A stretch of DNA of 14,191 nucleotides from DATDAH01 sp036525535 (GTDB lineage: Bacteria > Actinomycetota > Acidimicrobiia > Acidimicrobiales > DATDAH01): the NCBI GenBank assembly GCA_036525535.1, contig DATDAH010000328.1, positions 1 to 14,191 on the forward strand. Reading direction: 5' to 3'. This document shows positions 1 through 8,000 of this stretch, one piece after another. The notes below the pieces were generated by a model. It saw only the letters and a program-made list of their open reading frames with translations. It was not told the origin of the DNA and did no database searches. Position numbers and translations under genes: made by a program. Position 1 is the first letter of the stretch. Every line of letters begins with the position of its first letter.

Positions 1-1378
1 AGCGGGTGACCGGGATGGACGCCACCTCCAGGTCCGACACGTTGACCCCGGCCGAGTTGAGCCCGGCCATCATCGCCCGCTTGAGCATGCGGGCCGAGCG
101 GCTGGAGTCACGGCTGGTCACGACCGTGGCGTCCTTCTTCAGCGTCGTGCCGAAGGCCATGGCCAGGCGGGCCGCGAACTCGGGCGTGATGTCCACGTTG
201 GCCAGGCCGCTCACCCCCAAGCCGGCGAACAGGCTGCGCGCGCCGCGGGACTCCCAGACGATCGAGGTGTTGACCACGGCCGCGGCCTCGACCGTCTTGA
301 ACGGGTACACCTTCACGCCGGCGCCGATGACCGCGTCCTCGCCGATGAAGCATTCGTCACCCAGGACCGAACCGTCCTCACAGCGGGCGCCCCGGCGGAC
401 GTCGCAGGCCCGGCCCACGACGGCTCCCGCCAGGCGCACCCCCTCGCCGAGGTAGGCGTTGTCCTGCACGATGCTGCGGTGGATCTCGGCCCCGGCGCGG
501 ACCTTGACGTTGGTACCCAGGACGGCGTACTCGCCCAGGCGGGCGCCGGCCTCCACCCGGGCGTTGTCGCCGACCACGGCCGGGCCGTCGATGACGGCAT
601 CGGGATGGATCTCCGCCCCCTCGGCCACCCACACCCCGCCGGACACCTCGAAGCCGGGGACGTCCACCTCGACCTTCTGGTCGAGGATGTCCTTGTGGGC
701 GCTGACGTAGGCCTCGAGGGTGCCCACGTCCTCCCAGTAGCCGTCGGCCACCGCGCCGTAGAGGGGCAGGCCCGCGGCCAGCAACGCGGGGAACACCTCG
801 GAGGAGAAGTCGACGGCCCGGTCGTCGGGGATGTGGTCGAAGATGGCCGGCTCCAGCACGAAGATGCCGGTGTTGATGGTGTCGGAGAAGACCTGGCCCC
901 AACTCGGCTTCTCGAGGAAGCGCTCGACGGAGCCGTCTTCGTTGGTGATCACGATGCCGAACTCGAGGGGGTTCTCGACGGGGACGAGGCCGATGGTGGC
1001 CAGCGCCCCCTTCGCCTCGTGGAACGCCACCACCTCGCCCAGGTCGATGTCGGTGAGGACGTCGCCGGAGATGACCAGGAAGCGGTCGTCGAGGGCATCG
1101 GCCGCGTTGCGCACCGACCCCGCCGTGCCCAGCGGGGTCTCCTCGGTGGCGTACTGGATGTGGACGCCGTACTCGGAGCCGTCGCCGAAGTGGTTGCGGA
1201 TGGCGTCAGGCATGAAGGCCAGGGTGACGACGATCTCGTCGAAGCCATGACGTCGCAGCAGGTCGATGACGTGCTCCATCATCGGCTTGTTGGCCAGCGG
1301 CATCATCGGCTTGGGCAGGTTGGAGGTCAGGGGCCGCAGTCGGGTGCCCTCGCCGCCCGCCATGATCACGGCCTTCAT
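1..1378 (-). CDS. Mannose-1-phosphate guanylyltransferase / phosphomannomutase-like fusion, 3' end cut by window
   Basis: The 459 visible residues show three parts. Residues 1-230 are a nucleotidyltransferase domain: GGEGTRLRPLT at 8-18 binds the nucleotide, followed by SGDVLTDID at 104-112, FLEKP at 154-158 and NTGIFVLEP at 169-177. Residues about 245-375 form left-handed beta-helix hexapeptide repeats. From about 380 a phosphohexomutase-type domain begins (NVDITPEFAARL, then SRDSSRSARMLKRA at 422-435) and runs off the window. Such proteins make an NDP-hexose, by family GDP-mannose, for polysaccharide or glycolipid synthesis in the cytoplasm. The ATG at 1376-1378 sits directly before the canonical MKAVIMAGG start and overlaps the stop of the upstream phosphatidyltransferase gene by 4 bases, so the two are translationally coupled. 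GDP-mannose specificity is inferred; a glucose-1-phosphate uridylyl- or thymidylyltransferase-type activity is the main alternative. Whether the mutase half is catalytically intact cannot be seen here. Confidence 0.9.
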   Translation of the reverse strand, partial: MKAVIMAGGEGTRLRPLTSNLPKPMMPLANKPMMEHVIDLLRRHGFDEIVVTLAFMPDAIRNHFGDGSEYGVHIQYATEETPLGTAGSVRNAADALDDRFLVISGDVLTDIDLGEVVAFHEAKGALATIGLVPVENPLEFGIVITNEDGSVERFLEKPSWGQVFSDTINTGIFVLEPAIFDHIPDDRAVDFSSEVFPALLAAGLPLYGAVADGYWEDVGTLEAYVSAHKDILDQKVEVDVPGFEVSGGVWVAEGAEIHPDAVIDGPAVVGDNARVEAGARLGEYAVLGTNVKVRAGAEIHRSIVQDNAYLGEGVRLAGAVVGRACDVRRGARCEDGSVLGDECFIGEDAVIGAGVKVYPFKTVEAAAVVNTSIVWESRGARSLFAGLGVSGLANVDITPEFAARLAMAFGTTLKKDATVVTSRDSSRSARMLKRAMMAGLNSAGVNVSDLEVASIPVTR

Positions 1379-1989
1379 GCCGGCACCTCGGGGAACTCGG
1401 CCCGGGCGGCCCGGCCGTCGCGCAGTGCCCGGAGACCGAGGGGGACGTACTGGGCCAGGGCGATGTAGCCCAGGATCAGCCCGGGGATGGCGAAGCCCCA
1501 GGCCGCCACGTAGGCGAGGTCGTTCACCGTGTCGTCGCCGGCGCTCGCCCACAGGAACAGGGGGAAGGCGAACATCACCGCGAACGTGCCCGCCTTGCCG
1601 TACCAGGTGACATCGATGCGGGCGGCCCCGCAGGCCGCGAGGACGATGACCGCGACGGTGACCAGGCCTTCCCGCAGCAGCGACAGGATCCCCACCCCCA
1701 GCGGGGCGGCACCGTCGATCAGGATGGCGACCACCCCGACGATGAGGAGCACGCGGTCAGCCACCGGGTCCAGGATCTTGCCGAGGTTCGACACCTGGTC
1801 GTAGTGGCGGGCGATGTAGCCGTCGACCCAGTCGGTGGCGCCGAGGATGGCCAGGAGGCCGGCCGCAGCCACTCGGTTCTCCTGGTCGAACAGCAGCCAG
1901 AGGAAAACGGGCACGCAGAGCAGGCGCACCACCGAGATGACGTTGGGGATCGTGAGGATGCGGTCCTCCCCCGGTGCCGCGTCCTCCAT
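1375..1989 (-). CDS. pgsA: CDP-alcohol phosphatidyltransferase, PgsA/cardiolipin-synthase-like
   Basis: This 204-residue integral membrane enzyme moves a phosphatidyl group from CDP-diacylglycerol to an alcohol. The full family signature D-x2-D-G-x2-A-R-x8-G-x3-D-x3-D is present with D53, D56, G57, A60, R61, G70, D74 and D78; these acidic residues bind metal and CDP. Hydrophobic segments lie at about 15-34, 41-52, 79-96, 100-120, 130-147 and 155-175. The N-terminus (ILTIPNVISVVRLL) resembles phosphatidylglycerophosphate or actinobacterial cardiolipin synthases more than phosphatidylinositol-phosphate synthases, so glycerol-3-phosphate or phosphatidylglycerol is the likely acceptor. An open frame extends upstream to 2424, but this is antisense to the HIT gene; the ATG at 1987-1989 gives the normal family length. 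It is the first gene of an ATGA-coupled pair with the guanylyltransferase fusion. The symbol is by similarity; the exact acceptor is not proven. Confidence 0.88.
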   Translation of the reverse strand: MEDAAPGEDRILTIPNVISVVRLLCVPVFLWLLFDQENRVAAAGLLAILGATDWVDGYIARHYDQVSNLGKILDPVADRVLLIVGVVAILIDGAAPLGVGILSLLREGLVTVAVIVLAACGAARIDVTWYGKAGTFAVMFAFPLFLWASAGDDTVNDLAYVAAWGFAIPGLILGYIALAQYVPLGLRALRDGRAARAEFPEVPA

Positions 1990-1997
1990 GGCCGCCC

Positions 1998-2003
1998 AGG
2001 GTA
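1998..2003 (-). promoter_or_regulatory. Putative -10 box for the pgsA-like gene
   Basis: Read on the minus strand this is TACCCT, matching the actinobacterial TANNNT -10 pattern, with 8 nt between its end and the ATG at 1989. Transcription would begin at or within two bases of the start codon, giving a leaderless or nearly leaderless message. I see no convincing -35. The pgsA-HIT gap is only 33 bases, so both divergent promoters must sit within it or inside the neighbouring gene. Confidence 0.35.
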
Positions 2004-2022
2004 GATCGGCTACAACCACCCC

Positions 2023-2442
2023 ATGGCTTCCGTGTTCACCATGATCATCGAGGGGCAGATCCCGGGCGAGTTCGTCTGGCGGGACGACCGGTGCGTCGCC
2101 TTCCTGTCGATCAATCCGCTCCACGACGGCCACACGCTGGTCGTCCCCCGAGACGAGGTCGACCACTGGGTCGACCTGGACGACGACCTCGCCGCCCACC
2201 TCTTCGTGGTCGCCCGCAAGATCGGGAAGGTCCAGCAGGACCTGTTCGACCCGCTGCGGGTCGGTCTGATGATCGTCGGCGAGGAGGTACCACACGCGCA
2301 TCTGCACGTCGTACCCATAGACCGGGTCGCTGATCTCGACTTCGCGAACGCCGCCCCTGGCCCCGGCGACGACTTCGCCGAGATCGCGCAGCGCCTCCGT
2401 GCCGCGCTGGCTGCGGCGGGTCACGACGAAGCGACGGCCTGA
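2023..2442 (+). CDS. HIT-family nucleotide hydrolase/transferase
   Basis: This 139-residue protein carries the histidine-triad signature HAHLHVVP, with H91, H93 and H95; H93 is the expected nucleophile that forms a nucleotidyl-histidine intermediate. The upstream family motif NPLHDGHTLVVP (31-42) is also present. HIT proteins hydrolyse adenosine phosphoramidates, dinucleoside polyphosphates or related nucleotidyl compounds in the cytoplasm; the substrate cannot be read from sequence. The ATG at 2023 lies 33 bases from the divergent pgsA-like start and gives the usual family length. A TACAAC box ends exactly 6 nt before this ATG and may be a leaderless-type -10, though its last base is off consensus. 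The gene ends inside the 3' end of the opposing DUF2079 gene, a 22-base tail-to-tail overlap. In mycobacteria a HIT gene lies beside a pgsA-type gene in the phosphatidylinositol mannoside locus; here the order is similar but the orientation is divergent. Confidence 0.9.
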   Translation: MASVFTMIIEGQIPGEFVWRDDRCVAFLSINPLHDGHTLVVPRDEVDHWVDLDDDLAAHLFVVARKIGKVQQDLFDPLRVGLMIVGEEVPHAHLHVVPIDRVADLDFANAAPGPGDDFAEIAQRLRAALAAAGHDEATA

Positions 2443-3929
2443 GGGTCACTGCGTTCGTAGACCGTGATGCCGGCCTCGGCGAAGACCTCGTCGAAGCCCA
2501 GCTCCACCAGGCCCTGCTGGAAGCGGCGGCGGTCGTCGTCGTCCCAGTCGGGCGCGGCCTCGGTGTCCAGAAGGATGGCGTCGACCCCGTCGGCGGCCCG
2601 GCGCACGTGGGGGTTGTCGGTCGTGTCCAGCTCGTAGACGGCGGCGCGTTCGGCCAGCAGGGGCAACAGGGTCGGCGAGGCCCGCACCGAGTCCCGGTCG
2701 GGCACCAGGTCGGCGGCGTCCAGGCGGGCCTGGTCGGCCTCGTCCCGCACCCCCCAGGCCCACGGTTCCTCATACGGCGACGCGGGCGAGTCCTGCACGA
2801 AGAACACGGCTGACGCGAAGACCAGCGCTATCAGCACCCGGCGGTCCACGGTGACCCGCTCGACGCTCCTGCGGCCGGTCTTGGAGAGGCCGATGGCGGT
2901 GGCCACGAAGATGAAGGCGGTGATGGCCACGGCGTGCTCGGGACGGGGGACCCGGTCTTCGGACACGTTGGCGATCAGGTAGAGGCATTCCAGCGGAACC
3001 ACCGGCAGGAGGTACCGGGGAGCCACGAAGGGAAGGAAGAAGACGGGGGCGAAGAGCATCACCAGGATCTCGAAGTTCTGCTGGTCGATGAGATCCCCCA
3101 CCGCCCGGAACGGATGGGCCAGCAGGCCGCCGAGCGCCCCCAGCGGGCTGGAGCCGTAGTGCTCGAAGGCGATGGCGTGCACGAAGGCACCGTCGTTGTA
3201 GTACGGCTGGATCACGAGCAGGGCGAGCAGGACGTAGACCACGGACACGCCCATCGTGATCAGGCCCGCCCGGCGTCGGCCCTCCAGCACCAGGAGCCCG
3301 CCGAAGGCGGCGGTGACCAGGGCCAGATCGGCTCGCGTCAGCACGGCGACCACTGCACACGCTCCGAAGAGCCACCACCGTCCGGTGAGGCCGAACAGGG
3401 CCATGCCCAGCAGGGCGGGGAGGGCCAGGACGGCGGGGTTGAACCCCGCCGTGTTCATGTCGTGGATGGCCGGGTAGAGGGCGAAGGCGCTGAGCAGGAC
3501 CAGCGAGGCCCCGACCCGGAGGTCCGCCACCCGGCGGGCGATGCGCCACAGTGGCACCACGCCGAGGGCCAACAGGCCGGACTGGATCACCAGCAGGGTC
3601 GGGATGGTGGGCAGGAACGAGGTCAGGCCGGCGATCGGGTAGAAGCTGAACCCCGCCTGCTCGGCCAGCAGGTGGGTCCCGCGGATGGTCAGGAACGGCG
3701 CATCCCCGCGGGTGATGAGCCAGGCCCCCTGGATGTAGGTCCCGAGGTCGGCTCCTTCCTCGAGGCCGCGGGCCCGGGCCAGGGCGAAGCCGGCCAGCAG
3801 GGCGAACAGGCCGACGAAGAAGGCCCAGGGCAGCACCCGATCCGCGCCCTCGCTGTCCAGGCGACCCTGGAGGCGCAACGTGAGCAGGTCGACGCGTCGC
3901 TTGAGCGGGAGCTCCCGCCGCTGGCTCAT
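2421..3929 (-). CDS. DUF2079-type polytopic membrane protein
   Basis: This is a 502-residue integral membrane protein with a basic N-terminus and about 9-10 hydrophobic helices (first at about 33-52, then clusters between about 95 and 385). It resembles DUF2079 proteins: the early GADLGTYIQGAW motif, FSFYPIAGLTSFLP, the helix ending LALGVVPLWRIAR, and YPAIHDMNTAGFNP, where most family members have a His in place of the Asn before the final Pro. The roughly 120-residue C-terminal region is soluble, starting near the ASPYEEPWAWGVRDE segment. DUF2079 proteins have GT-C glycosyltransferase-like topology and may act on lipid-linked sugars, but no reaction is established, so I assign none. The start ATG overlaps the stop of the SRAP gene in an ATGA, suggesting co-translation. 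The 3' end overlaps the convergent HIT gene by 22 bases. Confidence 0.82.
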   Translation of the reverse strand: MSQRRELPLKRRVDLLTLRLQGRLDSEGADRVLPWAFFVGLFALLAGFALARARGLEEGADLGTYIQGAWLITRGDAPFLTIRGTHLLAEQAGFSFYPIAGLTSFLPTIPTLLVIQSGLLALGVVPLWRIARRVADLRVGASLVLLSAFALYPAIHDMNTAGFNPAVLALPALLGMALFGLTGRWWLFGACAVVAVLTRADLALVTAAFGGLLVLEGRRRAGLITMGVSVVYVLLALLVIQPYYNDGAFVHAIAFEHYGSSPLGALGGLLAHPFRAVGDLIDQQNFEILVMLFAPVFFLPFVAPRYLLPVVPLECLYLIANVSEDRVPRPEHAVAITAFIFVATAIGLSKTGRRSVERVTVDRRVLIALVFASAVFFVQDSPASPYEEPWAWGVRDEADQARLDAADLVPDRDSVRASPTLLPLLAERAAVYELDTTDNPHVRRAADGVDAILLDTEAAPDWDDDDRRRFQQGLVELGFDEVFAEAGITVYERSDPQAVASS

Positions 3930-4636
3930 CCCTCGGTCAGCTCGGGAGGCTCGTCCAACTCGATCGGGTCCGTCAGGTGCTCACCCTGGTTGCGGACGTT
4001 GTTGACCTCGGTGCTGACCGGGTGGAGCGTGATCAGCGAGGAGGGGGCGGGCACCAGGAGCTTGCCCAGCAGGGCCATGTCCTGCTCGTCGCGGTCCAGC
4101 CACCGGTCCCAGGCGTCAGGGGGCAGCATCACCGGCATCCGGTGATGGATCTCGGCCATCTTCTCGTTGGGCTCTCCGGTGATGATGGTGCAGGACACCA
4201 GCTCGTCCTCACTGCCCTCCGGACGCCAGACCTCCCACAGGCCGGCGAAGGCCATGGGTTCGTCGTCGGGTCGGTGGATGAACCACGGCTGCTTCTTGGC
4301 CTGCCCCTCAGCCTTGGACCACTCGTAGAAGCCGTCGACCGGGATGATGCAGCGCCGCTTCTTGAAGGCGTGCTTGAAGGCTCCACTGGTCGCGATGGTC
4401 TCGGCTCGCGCGTTGATCATCTTGTTGCCGACCTTGGCCTCCTTGGCCCAGAACGGGATCAGCCCCCAGTGCAGCGACTCCACCCGGCGCACGCCCCCGT
4501 TCTCCAGGACGGCGTACACGTCCTGGGTCGGGGCCACGTTGTAGTTCGGTCCGTCGAGGCGCTCGTCGACCTCGGTGGCACCGAAATACTTGGCGATCTC
4601 GTCGGGCGGGGAGGTCGAGACGAACCGGCCGCACAC
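3926..4636 (-). CDS. SOS response-associated peptidase family (SRAP; YedK/HMCES-like) abasic-site crosslink protein
   Basis: SRAP proteins protect abasic sites in single-stranded DNA by forming a thiazolidine crosslink through their N-terminal cysteine. All key residues are visible in this 236-residue protein: Cys2 in MCGRF, the NYNVAPTQ segment (31-38), N75 in NARAET, E105 in DGFYEW and H165 in HHRMPV, matching the E. coli YedK set (Cys2, Asn75, Glu105, His160). Cys2 must follow the initiator directly, which fixes the GTG start at 4634-4636. The length is typical. It overlaps the downstream DUF2079 gene by 4 bases. A TACCGT box lies 8 nt before the start. I found no GAAC-GTTC type LexA site in the 80-base gap to the divergent small gene, so SOS control is not indicated despite the family name. 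Confidence 0.93.
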   Translation of the reverse strand: MCGRFVSTSPPDEIAKYFGATEVDERLDGPNYNVAPTQDVYAVLENGGVRRVESLHWGLIPFWAKEAKVGNKMINARAETIATSGAFKHAFKKRRCIIPVDGFYEWSKAEGQAKKQPWFIHRPDDEPMAFAGLWEVWRPEGSEDELVSCTIITGEPNEKMAEIHHRMPVMLPPDAWDRWLDRDEQDMALLGKLLVPAPSSLITLHPVSTEVNNVRNQGEHLTDPIELDEPPELTEG

Positions 4637-4644
4637 AGCCGGTC

Positions 4645-4650
4645 ACGGTA
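4645..4650 (-). promoter_or_regulatory. Putative -10 box for the SRAP gene
   Basis: On the minus strand this reads TACCGT, matching TANNNT, with 8 nt between it and the GTG start that the catalytic Cys2 fixes. A transcript from here would have a leader of at most one or two bases. No clear -35 is visible and no purine-rich ribosome-binding site lies upstream of the GTG, which supports near-leaderless initiation. Confidence 0.35.
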
Positions 4651-4716
4651 GCGGTCGACCCGAAGGCGGGGGGTGGCGAGTCGCAAAGTCGACCAATCCC
4701 GAGCACAATCGTTGAC

Positions 4717-5028
4717 TTGCCCCAGTCCGAACCCAACTCTGCCCGTGGCGCCAAGAAGGGTCCTACGCCCCATCGCACCCTGGATCAGGCGCGGGTCGGG
4801 GCCCGTGACAAGGTCAAGCAGGCCCGTCGGGCCCTCGTCGAACTGGAGCGCCGGCACGACCGTGCGGCGGCCAAGGTCGAGGCGCTGAGCCGCCGCAAGA
4901 AGGCCCTCGATCTCGAGCTGGGCGACGCCGAAGCCGAGCGGGACCGCACCAAGTCCCGCCTCGCCGCCACCAAGCAGGCCCTCGAGTCCGCCGAGGCCCG
5001 CCTCATCGCCCTGGAGCGCGAGAACTAG
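4717..5028 (+). CDS. Small basic coiled-coil protein, function unknown
   Basis: I do not recognise this 103-residue protein. After a basic N-terminal stretch of about 22 residues (SARGAKKGPTPHR) the rest, about 23-103, is a continuous charged helix rich in Ala, Arg, Lys, Glu and Leu with heptad-like spacing (VKQARRALVELERRHD through SAEARLIALEREN), so a coiled coil is likely. It has no Cys, no membrane segment and no signal peptide. Third codon positions are almost all G or C, as in the surrounding genes, which supports real coding. The start is uncertain: TTG at 4717 is the only initiation codon in frame before the helix, there is no good ribosome-binding site, and a TTGACT at 4712-4717 could be part of a promoter. 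It diverges from the SRAP gene, and its TAG stop overlaps the stop of the convergent SARP gene in one CTAG. Confidence 0.6.
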   Translation: MPQSEPNSARGAKKGPTPHRTLDQARVGARDKVKQARRALVELERRHDRAAAKVEALSRRKKALDLELGDAEAERDRTKSRLAATKQALESAEARLIALEREN

Positions 5029-8000
5029 CCGATCCGTTCGATCACCGAGCGGGCATCGCGTTCGACGTAGCCGTAGCCGCGCTCCTGAGCGACGGGTAGC
5101 GCGGTGCCGGCGAGGGTCCGCGCCCGTTGTCCGTCCCCGGGCTGGTTGCGATCCACCAAGAGACCCGCCCAGGCGGCCTGGGTCAGGGCGACGAAGAACG
5201 GCGCCTCCATCGCTTCGTGAAACGCCAGCGCCTGGCTGAACCACTCGTCGCCCTCGTCGTGGAGGTCGAGGGTGTGAGCAAGGCATCCGAGGTAGTGCGC
5301 CACACCCCCCTGGGCGGTGATGTGTGAGGTCGCGAACTGGTCGTGCCACGGCAACAGGCGTTGGTAGAGGACCTTCGCCGCCGGTCGGTGGCCGCAGTGC
5401 GTGACCGCTTGGGCCCAGAGCATCTGGCCGGCGAGCCACGTGGCATCGGCGAACATCCGGAAGTCATTGGCCAGCTCGGTGTCGAGGATCCGGCGCACTT
5501 CGTCGCGCTGGTCATCGAAGATCCGGGCCACGGCCAGTGCGGCCCGGAAGATCTCGAGCTCGGGGCTGTCGGACGCGGCCTGCTCGATGAGCGGGAGCGT
5601 CTCGTGAAAGCGACCCTGCATCCAGCGCAGGGTCATCAGCTGGGGCCCATAGATCGTGACCGCGTCCTCCGGGTAGCCGGCCTCGGCGCCAAGGGTCAGA
5701 GCGTCGGTCATGGCCCGTTCGGCGGCGTCGAGGTCACCGATGAGCAGCCAGTCCAACGCATCGTGGTACTCGATGATCCAGCGGTAGATCGGTTGTCCGA
5801 TCCGCTCGGCTTCGGTGTGCAGGATCATGCGTGGGATCCGCATGGTCTCGAGGTCACCGGCCTCTAGTCCCGCCAAGTACAAGTAGTCGTTGGCGTGCAG
5901 TCGGGCGGTCGGGTCGCCGAGCGTCTCGGCGAGGGCGCACGCCTCGCGAGTCCATCGCAGGCGGAGGGGCAGGGTCTGGGGCATCGCGATGGCCTCGTTG
6001 CAGAGACGGATCGCGTCGACCAGCGCAGCGTCGTCGCCGGTTCGCCGCGCCATGTCGACGGCTCGAGCGGCCATGGCGAGGCGATCGTCGAACTCGGCGT
6101 CCCAGGTGATCTCGACCGACAGGAGGGCCAGGAGGCGGGCTCGGTCGGGGCTGTCCGAGTCGTCGAGCCGGGTGAGGGCGAGCTCGAGCATCTCGATGCG
6201 CTCGCGGTCGATGCCCCCGGCGATGCTCATCCACCCCCGACTGTTCCGCAGGGCCGAGCGCACGAGGAGGTCGACCGCGTCGATGTCGTCGGCGAGGCGG
6301 CCCGCTGCGAGCAGCGTCTCCCGGTGTGCGGGATCACCCGTCTGCCGCTGGGCGTCGCCGAACCCGAGAAGGAGCTCGGCCCGAGCACGCCGGTCGTCGC
6401 TCGAGGTCCGGTCCAGCAGAGCGAGCGCGTCTCGGTACCAGCGCAATGCCTCGTCGGGCGCCAGCTGCGCCAAGGCCCGATCGCCCGCCTGTTGCGCGTA
6501 CGCGAACGCCTTGCCTGCGTCCGGGGGCTGGGTGGCGCGCGCCCAGTGGTAGGCCAGCTCCCCGACCCGGTCAACCGGGTCGTCGCGACGGAGCTCCTCC
6601 AGCGCCTCCGCAACCCGCCGGTGGATGCGCCCTCGCCATCCGGCCGAGCGACCTTCGTAGAGAGCGTGTTCGATCAGGGCGTGCGCGAAGGTGTATCGGC
6701 CCGGCCCATCGCCTTCGGTGAGCAACGCCGCGGCGACGGCCCGGTCACAGCCGTCGATGACGGTGCCCTCGTGGAGGTCGGCGACCCGGGCGAGCACGTC
6801 GGCGTCGAAGTCGCGGCCGATGACCGCGGCCATCGACAGCGCATCCCGGGTCGACGCGCCCAGAAGCGCGATCCTCCGACCGATCACCTCTCGGATGCTG
6901 ACCGGCAGGCCCGAGGCACGCAGGTCTGCGCTCACGACCCACCGACCCTGCTCGTCCTCAGAGATGGCGCCCGTCTCCGCCAGGTGCCGGAGCATCTCAC
7001 CAACGAAGAACGGATTGCCGTCCGTCTCGGCCGACAGCGCATCGCGCAGGGCCAAACCCTCTTCCGCCATCGCGTGCTGGGCCGTCGTCTCGAGCAGGGT
7101 GAGGAGCTCGTCGTCACCGAGGCCGCGCAGGGCCAAGCGCTCGATCCCGGACTCTCGGTGCAGCGCGGCGAGCGCTTCGGCGAAGGGGTGATCCGGGTCG
7201 ACGTCGGAGTCGCGGAACGTCCCGATCACGGCGAGCCGGAGCGACACATCCGCCGAGATGACATGGAGCAGGAGCTGGACGGTCGGGCGGTCCGCCCAGT
7301 GCAGATCATCGAGGACCAGCACGATCGGCGCCAACGCCGAGACACGGGCGAGCACGTCGACCACAGCACCGAACAGCAGGTACCGCTCCGACTCGGCATC
7401 GCTCGACGAGATGCGCCCCGCCGAAGTGCGGGCGGCTAGAGCAGGGGCGAGCCGCGCCAACTCGTTGCCGCGGGCATCGACGTGCTCCGCCAGCACATCG
7501 TCGGGGGCATGAGCCACAAGATGGGCGAGCGCCTCGGCCCACGGCTGAAACGGGATCCCGAGATCTTCGTCGCAGCGCCCGTACAACACGACCGCGCCGT
7601 TGCCGAACGCCTCCCGTGCGACGGCGGCGCACAGCGACGTCTTGCCGATCCCCGGCTCGCCCGAGACCAACGCCACCCGTCGTTGACCCTCTGCCACGGC
7701 CAGCAACGACCCGTTCAGGCCCGCACGCTCGGGCGCTCGCCCCACGAACACCGCCGAGGATGTCGCCCCGATTCGTCCCGAGAGCGGAATGGCCAGGTCA
7801 GCTTGCGTTGTGGGCTGGATGGCGTCGGTCAGATCCAACACGGAGTCGCCGGCGAGCACGGCGATTTCGAGCCGACGAAGCTCGGCACCCGGCTCCAGCC
7901 CCAGCTCCCCGACGAGCACGTCACGCGCCCGCTGATACGCGCGCACCGCCTCCGCCTGGCGGCCCGACCGGTACAGGGCGATCATCAACGCGGCCCAGAA

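Noticed and set aside
479..1468. Long open frame on the plus strand, 329 codons
   Set aside because: It is antisense to the guanylyltransferase fusion, whose motifs are unmistakable; the His/Val/Gly/Asp-rich product is typical of a GC-rich shadow frame.
1990..2424. Upstream extension of the pgsA-like frame on the minus strand
   Set aside because: It would add about 145 residues without similarity to the family and runs antisense to the HIT gene.
4637..4716. Possible LexA/SOS box upstream of the SRAP gene
   Set aside because: No GAAC-N4-GTTC-like sequence is present in the gap on either strand.
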